12,717 bases of DNA, from the NCBI GenBank assembly GCA_964387935.1, contig CAYLZN010000148.1, forward strand, positions 1-12,717, read 5' to 3'. A program made the translations under genes and the position numbers. Below the pieces are notes generated by a model. That model made no database searches. It saw nothing but the letters and a program-made list of their open reading frames with translations, and had not been told where the DNA came from. Shown here in pieces: positions 6,677 to 12,717 of the stretch (positions are counted from its first letter, which is position 1; each line of letters starts with the position of its first letter). This stretch comes from CAYLZN01 sp964387935. GTDB taxonomy: Bacteria > Acidobacteriota > Vicinamibacteria > Vicinamibacterales > JAFNAJ01.

Positions 6677-9288
6677 CGGGGCGCCGGGGTCAGCCATTGA
6701 GACGCTCGAAACAGCTCGTCGGCCGACTGCAGCACGATCCGGCGCAGGCGCACCGGGTAGTCGGACCGGTCGTGAAGGAACTCGTCCACCGTGCGCGCCA
6801 CCGCGGGGCTCTGGTGACCGGAGAGGGTGGCGTCCATCCATCGTTTCGGGAAGAAGATGTCGCCCGTGCGCTGGATCGTCTCGAGCATCTCGAGGCTGGG
6901 TCGCACGAACCGCTCGGCGTGCGCCGCGCGAAGCGGATGATGCAGGTAGCCGAGCGCCTCGAGCACCCACGGCTCGCGCCGGCGCTGGGCCACGTCCGAC
7001 AGCCCGTCGAAGAACCGCTCGCGAATGGCGGGATCTGCGGACAATGCCGGCCGGACGAACGCGAACCGTGCCTTGCGGTCCGGGTTGTCGATGCGTGAGG
7101 CCTGCTGGTCCAGTACGGCCTCGGCGTTGGGCGCGCCCCGTACGGCGAGTTCCTGCGCCAGGCGCGTCAGATCGGCCTCGGCCAGCGTGAGTCCCTCGAG
7201 CGTCCACGCTCCCGACCAGAGCCGCTCCAGGTCCGCGACCGCCGACGGCGTGGTCGCGACGCGCACGTAGGTCTGGACCCAGGCGGCCTTGACGGGCCCC
7301 GGGCTCGCGCGCTCCAGGCCTTCGCGAAGCATGGCCTCCAGGTGCCCGGCCATCGCCTGCCGCTGCGTCGGCGTCGAGAACCGCCAGAACGCTCCTTCGA
7401 GGTAGGTGAAGGCCCGCTGCAGGATCAGCTCGTCGGCCTCCCGCGGGATGACGCGCTGCAGGAGACCGATGAAGTCCGCGGCGGCCAGGTGGCCGTCGAG
7501 CACTTCGTCCCACAGCGTGACCAGCGCGCTGCCGCGTGCGAGCGGGTCCGTCACGTCGGGGAGGTTGTCCACCAGCCAGCTCCGGCTGTCGTTGTCGAGC
7601 TCGAACCGTCCGTAGCCGAGGCCGGCGCCGGACGCAAGAACGAAGGCCGGCGGGGACGCGTCTTCGAGCCCGGTGACGTGCGCGCTGGCGTCGCGGAGGC
7701 GGACGGGGACGGACCGGAGCGCTCCCGCCGTGCCCGCGGTGATCACGAGGGGCTGAGGCCAGAGACGTCCCTTGCCGAGCGGGTCCGCCTGCGTCACCTG
7801 CACACGCGCCAGGTGCCCGGCGGAGTCACGCTCGAGGCGCACCTCGATCGTGGGACGCCCGAAATCCTCGATCCACACGCGGCTCCAGGCGGTCAAGTCC
7901 TCCGGCGTGCGCTCGTCGAGCAGCGCGATCAGATCCGGCCACGACGCGTTGGCGAACGAGAACCGCGTGAGGTAGGCGCGGAGGCCCTGGCGCAGCGACG
8001 CCTCGCCAAGGAGGTGCTCCAGGTGCCGCATGGCGATGGGCGCCTTCTGATAGATGATGGGTCCATACAGGCTGCCGGCGTCCTTCAGGTTGTCGAGGGC
8101 CTGCCGCACGGGGTGCGTGCCCGCGCTGCGATCGACCTCGTACGCCGACGGGTAGTGGCTGAAGAGGAACCGCAGGTCGTGGTTGATGGCAGGGAAGGAC
8201 GGGTTCACGATCTTCGCCGCCATGAAGTTGGCGAACACTTCCTTCATCCACACGTCGTCGAACCAGCGCATGGTCACGAGGTCGCCGAACCACATGTGTG
8301 CCGTCTCGTGGGCGATGAGGCTGGCGCGCCCGAGCAACTGATTGGTGGTCGCCGTTTCGTCGAGCAGCAGGCTGGACGCGTTGTAGAAGATGCTCCCGGC
8401 GTGCTCCATGCCGCCGAACTGGAACGCAGGCGCGAGGAAGAAGTCGAACTTGCCCCAGGGGTACGGGATGCCGGTGTAGTTCTCCAGCCAGGCCAGCGCC
8501 GCCGCGTGCAGGTCGAAGATCGTATCCCGGTTGCGTGCGACCTTCTTCGCGTCCGTTTCCCGGTGGAACATCCTGAAGGTGCGGCCCCCGCGGCTCGCGG
8601 TCTCGACCGACAGTCTCCCCGCGGCGAACGCCACCAGGTAGGTCGGCAGGGGGCCTGTTTCCGCAAACCGCAGGTGGACACGATCGCCGACGACGTGGCG
8701 ATCGAGCTCGGCGCCGTTCGCCACGGCCTGCCACGTGGCAGGCATCTCCAGCGTGAGCGTCACGCGGGCCTTCAAGTTCGGCTGGTCGAAGCAGGGGAAG
8801 GCGAGCCGCGCACGCGCCGGCACGAACAGCGTGTAGAGGAAGTCCTCGGCGCGATTGAGCGGGGCGTCCCCAGCGGTGAACCCGATGGCGATCTCGTGCG
8901 TGCCCTGCCGGAACCCGCCGTCCGGGCTGACCGCCAGATGCTCGCTCGCCAGGCGAACGGGGACGGCCCGTCGGTCGACCTCGACCGAGGACACCTGCGA
9001 GGCGTCGGCGGCGAAATCGAGCCACAGCGTCGGAAGCGGGTCGGTGACGGTAACCGTGACGCGGATCCGGCCTGTGACGGGCTCGGTCCTGGCCGCCGGA
9101 ATGACGAACGACAGGTCGTAGCGCAGGTCCGACAGGGTGCGGGCCCGCGCCTCGGCGAGCGACCAGGGGACTCCCGTGTCCGGCACGGGCAGCGGCGGCT
9201 GGGCCGCGACGCTCGTGTCCGGAGTCATCGAGCACAGGAACACGATCGAGAGCAGGAGCGCACGCACGTCTGCGAGTCGGGTCATCAT
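6673..9288 (-). CDS. Secreted M1-family zinc aminopeptidase
   Basis: Gluzincin aminopeptidase of 871 aa, predicted to be exported; removes N-terminal residues from peptides. A signal peptide covers about 1-29 (hydrophobic core ALLLSIVFLCSM, AxA-like end before AQPP). The N-terminal beta domain (about 45-235) contains the FPCFDQPNLKA segment. The catalytic domain has substrate motif GGMEH (292-296), zinc ligands H327 and H331 in HETAH, third ligand E350 after the standard 18-residue gap, and transition-state tyrosine Y413 in YQKAP. The C-terminal part (about 520-871) is helical and resembles the ERAP1_C-type domain. The asparagine of classical GAMEN is histidine here. Two adjacent ATGs (9288, 9285) could start it; no ribosome site precedes either. 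The divergent MATE gene is only 38 bp away. The stop overlaps the ATG of the PilT-like gene by 4 bp, so translation is probably coupled. Signal and active site are intact; peptide specificity is unknown. Confidence 0.95.
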   Translation of the reverse strand: MMTRLADVRALLLSIVFLCSMTPDTSVAAQPPLPVPDTGVPWSLAEARARTLSDLRYDLSFVIPAARTEPVTGRIRVTVTVTDPLPTLWLDFAADASQVSSVEVDRRAVPVRLASEHLAVSPDGGFRQGTHEIAIGFTAGDAPLNRAEDFLYTLFVPARARLAFPCFDQPNLKARVTLTLEMPATWQAVANGAELDRHVVGDRVHLRFAETGPLPTYLVAFAAGRLSVETASRGGRTFRMFHRETDAKKVARNRDTIFDLHAAALAWLENYTGIPYPWGKFDFFLAPAFQFGGMEHAGSIFYNASSLLLDETATTNQLLGRASLIAHETAHMWFGDLVTMRWFDDVWMKEVFANFMAAKIVNPSFPAINHDLRFLFSHYPSAYEVDRSAGTHPVRQALDNLKDAGSLYGPIIYQKAPIAMRHLEHLLGEASLRQGLRAYLTRFSFANASWPDLIALLDERTPEDLTAWSRVWIEDFGRPTIEVRLERDSAGHLARVQVTQADPLGKGRLWPQPLVITAGTAGALRSVPVRLRDASAHVTGLEDASPPAFVLASGAGLGYGRFELDNDSRSWLVDNLPDVTDPLARGSALVTLWDEVLDGHLAAADFIGLLQRVIPREADELILQRAFTYLEGAFWRFSTPTQRQAMAGHLEAMLREGLERASPGPVKAAWVQTYVRVATTPSAVADLERLWSGAWTLEGLTLAEADLTRLAQELAVRGAPNAEAVLDQQASRIDNPDRKARFAFVRPALSADPAIRERFFDGLSDVAQRRREPWVLEALGYLHHPLRAAHAERFVRPSLEMLETIQRTGDIFFPKRWMDATLSGHQSPAVARTVDEFLHDRSDYPVRLRRIVLQSADELFRASQWLTPAPR

Positions 9289-9326
9289 ATCGCGACCGAG
9301 CGGTTCACGTTACAATCACGGCACCG
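9289..9326. promoter_or_regulatory. 38-bp divergent intergenic region between M1 peptidase and MATE genes
   Basis: Both genes must be transcribed from this very short gap or from within each other's 5' ends. Rightward, TACAAT (9311-9316) is a good -10, ending 10 nt before the MATE ATG. Leftward, the complementary TTGTAAC stretch is the only -10-like sequence, about 20 nt before the M1 ATG. Neither start has a Shine-Dalgarno sequence, and no -35 is evident. Leaders of only a few nucleotides are implied. Confidence 0.4.
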
Positions 9327-10742
9327 ATGTCCACAACCGGCGCGCGGCCCTCGCGTTTCGATCCGTCCATCGTCGAGGGTCCCGTCACGAAGGCGGTCTG
9401 GAAACTCGGCTGGCCCACGTTGCTGCAGAACATGGTCAGCGGCCTGCAAGGGCTGATCGACCACGCCATGGTCGGCCATTATGTCGGCTACACCGCGAAT
9501 GCCGCCATCGGCATCAGCCTCCAGATCTTCATCGTCCTGATCGTATTCCTGGGGTCGCTCTACACGGGCATGGGCGTCCTCGTCGCGCGGTTCGCGGGCG
9601 CCAGGCAACCCGAGAAGGTGGACCGGGTCTTCCACCAGGCGTTGCTCGCGTCGATTGTGGTCGGCCTCGGTGTGGTCGGGCCGGCCGGCTACTTCCTGTC
9701 GCCCTGGCTGCTGGGCCTCGTGCACGCCACGCCCGCGGTGCGCGCCGAGGCGCTGCCGTACATCCAGACCATGTTCCTGGGCAGCATCGGGATGCTGTTG
9801 TTCTTCATGTTCAGCGGCGCCCTGCGGGCGGCCGGCGACGCCCAGACGCCGCTGCGGCTCGGAGTGCTCATGACCGTGCTCAACGTCGTGTTCAACGTGC
9901 TGCTCATCGGCGGGGCAGGTCCCATCCCGGCGCTCGGCACGCGCGGCGCGGCGCTCGGGACCGTGATCGCGTCGTGTGCCGTCTCCGGCCTGGCCCTCGC
10001 GCTCGTCATGTCGCGCAAGCTGGTCCTGCACCTGCCCGCGCGCGATCGGTTCACGCCGGACTGGGACATCCTGCGCTCCATCGTGCGCTTCGGGCTCCCG
10101 GCCGGCATCCAGGGCATCGCCATGAACGTCGCCGGCGTGTTGATGCTCCGCTTCATCGGATCGCTGCCGCAGAGTGCCGAGGCGCAGGCGGCCTACGCGG
10201 TCGGCTACACGGAGCTGTTCTCCTTCATCACGTGGACTTCGGTGGGCCTGATGGGCGCGACGGCCTCGGTGGCGGGGCAGGCGATCGGCGCCGGCAGACC
10301 GGATCGCGCCGTCGAGGCCGCCAAGGCAGCCAGTCGTCTGGGCCTGATCGTGGCGACCGTCATCGGGGTCCTGTTCGTGCTCATCCCGGCGCCCCTCGTC
10401 GGGCTCTTCGGGATGAGGGACCCGGTCGTGGTCGGCATCGCCACGCAGTTGCTGCGGTTCCTCGCCGTGTCCGGCCTCTTCATCACGGTGGCGTTGGCGC
10501 ATACCGGGGCCTTGCAGGGCACGGGCGACACCCGGAGTCCCCTCTATATCTCGATCGTCTCCCAGGTCGTGGTGCCCCTGGGCCTGTGTGCGTTCCTCCA
10601 GGCGACCCGTGGGCTGACCACCGTGGACATCTGGACGGCGATCGTGCTCGGCCACTTCACGCGATGCACGCTCTCGGTGCTGAAGTTCCGGCAGGGGAAG
10701 TGGCGCTCGATCGCGGTCGATCTGGATCGCGTTCCGGCCTGA
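9327..10742 (+). CDS. MATE-family multidrug efflux transporter (NorM-like)
   Basis: Inner-membrane cation-coupled drug/proton or sodium antiporter of 471 aa, the usual MATE length, with about 12 hydrophobic segments in two similar halves. The first half opens with VWKLGWPTLLQNMVSGLQGLIDHAMVGHYVG, the typical TM1 region with an acidic residue in the membrane. It continues with FLGSLYTGMGVLVARFAGA, a motif seen in loop 2-3. The second half starts at about residue 240 with DILRSIVRFGLPAGIQGIAMNVAG and includes GLMGATASVAGQAIGAGRPDRA, the mirrored counterpart. The segment HTGALQGTGDTRSPLY near 390-405 repeats FSGALRAAGDAQTPLR of the first half. The ATG at 9327 has no ribosome site and follows TACAAT closely. 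msrA begins 25 nt downstream, probably in the same transcript. Family is certain; substrates (drugs, oxidised or toxic metabolites) cannot be inferred from sequence. Confidence 0.93.
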   Translation: MSTTGARPSRFDPSIVEGPVTKAVWKLGWPTLLQNMVSGLQGLIDHAMVGHYVGYTANAAIGISLQIFIVLIVFLGSLYTGMGVLVARFAGARQPEKVDRVFHQALLASIVVGLGVVGPAGYFLSPWLLGLVHATPAVRAEALPYIQTMFLGSIGMLLFFMFSGALRAAGDAQTPLRLGVLMTVLNVVFNVLLIGGAGPIPALGTRGAALGTVIASCAVSGLALALVMSRKLVLHLPARDRFTPDWDILRSIVRFGLPAGIQGIAMNVAGVLMLRFIGSLPQSAEAQAAYAVGYTELFSFITWTSVGLMGATASVAGQAIGAGRPDRAVEAAKAASRLGLIVATVIGVLFVLIPAPLVGLFGMRDPVVVGIATQLLRFLAVSGLFITVALAHTGALQGTGDTRSPLYISIVSQVVVPLGLCAFLQATRGLTTVDIWTAIVLGHFTRCTLSVLKFRQGKWRSIAVDLDRVPA

Positions 10743-10767
10743 ACGCGTCCCAACCTCCAGGGGGGCC

Positions 10768-11349
<582 letters not shown>

Positions 11350-11351
11350 GC

Positions 11352-12473
11352 CTATCGCCTCGCTCCGCACCACGCGCGCAGGTCACCGTAGTAGACGAGC
11401 GTCGTGCGAGGTGAGCCGCACAGCTCCGCCCGCGCGACGTCGGCGAGGGCGTCGGCCGACGGCGCCTGCCGGACGTCGCTGGCCGCCGAGAGCAGCCTCC
11501 GAAGCATGCTGCCGTCTTCCTCCAGCGGGCGGACGAGCGCGTAGTCGTCGGCCACGCCCGCGAGGGCCGCGAGCTTCTGCACGGACTCGGAGCGGCTGGC
11601 GGTGCCGTCGATGAGGCGGTAGTCCTCGGCCGTCGCATTGTCGAACACCATCGCCCCCATCTGGTCGCGGATGACGGCCGGCTCGATCTTCCGGTGCGAC
11701 GCGACGTGCTCGACGAACTGGCTGTACTCGATGTCGACGCCGCGCCTCAGCGTCGCGAGCTCCTCTTCGGTCGGTCGGCGGAACGGGTTCCCGAGGTCCT
11801 TGCCACGCCCCGCCGACACGATGGTCTGCTCGATGCCGCCCTGCGTGACGATGCCGGATTCGAGCAGCCCACCGTCGGTGGCGACGGGCTTGTTGAAGTA
11901 GAGCAACTGCGGGCCGAGCACGCCGATACTGCCAATCAGGCTGCCGTGATCTGCGTAGATCGCATCGGCGCCCACCATCGCCATGACGCCGCCAGAGGCC
12001 GAGAGCCCCTCGATGTACGCCACCACTGGCCGATTCGCCTTCTTGCGGTAGGCGAGCACGCCGTCGTGAATGGCCCTCGAGCCGAAGATCGTGCCCCCCG
12101 GCGTCTGGAGGTGCAGCAGCACGCCCTTGATGGTCTTGTCATCGGCGGCGCTCTCGAGCTCGCGCTGGACGTCGTAGCCGTAGGTGAAGCCGGCGGAGAA
12201 GAGCAGCGTGGCGCGGTCTTTCGGCGGTGTACCGAGAATCGGGCCCTGGACGCGCAGCGTCAGCAGCCGGTTCTTGCTCCCGCGCTTGCCGAGCACGTGC
12301 AGGTAGCCGGAGGCGTCGGCCGACGCCGACCCTGCCGTCGCCATGCCGGCGCCCACGCCCAGGGCCAGGGCGAAGACGACGATGCCGATGAGCGCGAGCA
12401 GCGCCATGAGTGTGATGACGAGGGTGATGGCCTGCGTCACCCCCCGGGCGAATCCATCTCTGAGCTCGGACAT
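11352..12473 (-). CDS. SppA-type signal peptide peptidase (S49 family), membrane-anchored
   Basis: Membrane-bound Ser/Lys protease of 373 aa, half-length (single-domain) S49 type as in Bacillus SppA. SppA enzymes degrade signal peptides left in the membrane after secretion. One long hydrophobic anchor spans about 13-47, after a short cytoplasmic start. A catalytic domain follows on the outer side: GVLLHLQTPGGTIFGSRAI (117-135), nucleophile S160 in EGLSASGG, DAIYADHGSLIGSIGVLG (170-187), and general base K225 in GKDLGNPFR. The S160-K225 distance is somewhat longer than in Bacillus SppA (S147-K199), so there is a small insertion between them. A Cys-containing tail (C352, C369) ends the protein. 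The ATG at 12473 has no ribosome site; AACAAT precedes it by a few bases. It is monocistronic within the window. Family assignment is firm; the possible partner proteins and physiological substrates are not visible. Confidence 0.92.
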   Translation of the reverse strand: MSELRDGFARGVTQAITLVITLMALLALIGIVVFALALGVGAGMATAGSASADASGYLHVLGKRGSKNRLLTLRVQGPILGTPPKDRATLLFSAGFTYGYDVQRELESAADDKTIKGVLLHLQTPGGTIFGSRAIHDGVLAYRKKANRPVVAYIEGLSASGGVMAMVGADAIYADHGSLIGSIGVLGPQLLYFNKPVATDGGLLESGIVTQGGIEQTIVSAGRGKDLGNPFRRPTEEELATLRRGVDIEYSQFVEHVASHRKIEPAVIRDQMGAMVFDNATAEDYRLIDGTASRSESVQKLAALAGVADDYALVRPLEEDGSMLRRLLSAASDVRQAPSADALADVARAELCGSPRTTLVYYGDLRAWCGARR

Positions 12474-12496
12474 GCAGGGATTGTTGATCGAAGTGG

Positions 12497-12534
12497 GCGT
12501 ACGGCGTATGGCGTATGGCGTACGGCGGCGTACG
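12497..12534 (+). repeat. Tandem 7-bp repeat GCGTAYG
   Basis: Four contiguous heptamers occupy 12497-12524: GCGTACG, GCGTATG, GCGTATG, GCGTACG. A GCG remnant (12525-12527) and a fifth GCGTACG (12528-12534) follow. It starts 23 bp upstream of the sppA ATG. The only variation is C/T at position 6 of the unit, plus the partial unit. It looks like a simple-sequence array prone to copy-number change. Confidence 0.85.
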
Positions 12535-12614
12535 GTTGGTTGAGATCTGATGGGACAGACCGGCGGGCGGCGATCGGCGGGCGACCAGCGGCCTGACGGG
12601 CGGAATCGTTGTCT

Positions 12615-12626
12615 GGGTCGCGACCC
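12615..12626. repeat. 12-bp perfect palindrome GGGTCGCGACCC
   Basis: Perfectly self-complementary with no loop, about 140 bp upstream of sppA. It could be a dimeric-regulator site, though G+C-rich palindromes of this length also occur by chance. No run of T follows, so it is not a classical terminator. Confidence 0.5.
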
Positions 12627-12666
12627 GTGACTTCACTTCAATCCGTCAAAACACGGGGTCCCGTCA

Positions 12667-12698
12667 GTGCCAGGTGCCCCGTGCCGGGTGCCGCGTGC
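12667..12698 (+). repeat. Degenerate tandem 7-bp repeat GTGCCNN
   Basis: GTGCC recurs at 12667, 12674, 12681 and 12688, then GTGC at 12695, each exactly 7 bp apart, with two variable G/C-rich bases (AG, CC, GG or GC) between. It is a second heptamer array with a different unit from the one at 12497. It may continue toward an unseen gene beyond the window. Confidence 0.8.
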
Positions 12699-12717
12699 GC
12701 TCGAGAACAACCCCGGG

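Larger units (their letters stand above)
12474..12717. other. Non-coding region upstream of the SppA gene
   Basis: No protein-coding frame in this stretch has recognisable motifs. It holds a GCGTAYG heptamer array (12497-12534), a perfect palindrome (12615-12626), an 8-bp inverted repeat CTGACGGG/CCCGTCAG (12593-12600 and 12660-12667) and a GTGCCNN heptamer array (12667-12698). It should also contain the sppA promoter. A minus-strand TTGACG (about 12650-12645) has no matching -10 at normal spacing. AACAAT (minus strand, about 12485-12480), just before the ATG, is the other weak candidate. Confidence 0.5.

Noticed and set aside
6677..7513. Upstream extension of the PilT-like frame, giving a 686-codon open frame
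   Set aside because: It is antisense-like filler in a different frame of the M1 gene. The ATGA overlap at 6673-6676 and normal PilT length support the shorter form.
7342..9456. Plus-strand open frame of 704 codons opposite the M1 aminopeptidase
   Set aside because: Long, but antisense to an intact metallopeptidase with all catalytic residues. Low-complexity R/V/E/G composition and no domain.
12497..12534. CRISPR array
   Set aside because: Units are 7 bp and contiguous, with no spacers. It is a simple tandem repeat.
12615..12626. Rho-independent terminator
   Set aside because: The palindrome has no loop and no following T-run on either strand.
12139..12636. Minus-strand open frame of 165 codons covering the heptamer repeats and the start of sppA
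   Set aside because: It is out of frame with sppA, its translation reads through the simple repeats, and it shows no motif.

Overview
The window is G+C-rich, with tightly packed genes on both strands and long spurious open frames opposite the real ones. The gene set is ordinary bacterial chromosome: a chromate transporter, a response regulator, secreted proteases, central dehydrogenases, a PilT-type ATPase, a MATE exporter, MsrA and SppA. There are no phage, plasmid, transposon, CRISPR, tRNA or rRNA sequences. The combination of high G+C, secreted S41 and M1 peptidases, a PilT-like ATPase and heptamer repeats between genes would fit a soil Acidobacteriota (Vicinamibacteria-like). That placement is an impression from gene content only, since no phylogenetic marker is present.

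Layout. Bases 1-1896 (minus strand) hold an OmpR/PhoB-type response regulator followed by a two-domain ChrA chromate transporter whose 3' end runs off the window. A 100-bp divergent control region (1897-1996) carries an exact TTAACA-N5-TTAACA direct repeat. From it, reading rightward, come a secreted S41 PDZ protease, a lysine 6-dehydrogenase-like enzyme and a tartronate-semialdehyde-reductase-like enzyme (to 5458). This group meets a minus-strand pair head-on: a secreted M1 aminopeptidase (9288-6673) coupled by an ATGA overlap to a PilT-family ATPase (6676-5453). A 38-bp divergent gap separates the M1 gene from a rightward pair, a MATE exporter and MsrA (9327-11349). MsrA converges, with 2 bp between, on an SppA-type membrane signal peptide peptidase (12473-11352). 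The last 244 bp are non-coding and hold two different 7-bp-period tandem repeats and a 12-bp palindrome.

How the genes relate. MATE plus MsrA suggests export and oxidative-damage repair. The S41, M1 and SppA proteins are independent envelope or periplasmic proteolysis functions. The two dehydrogenases are adjacent and co-directional but do not form a known pathway. Several genes at the head of a transcription unit lack a Shine-Dalgarno sequence and have a -10-like hexamer only about 8-10 nt before the ATG, suggesting leaderless or very short-leader transcripts.

I found no convincing novel multi-gene system. The points most worth checking are the Pho-box-like repeat, the heptamer arrays, the altered retraction motif of the PilT-like protein, and the short-leader promoters.
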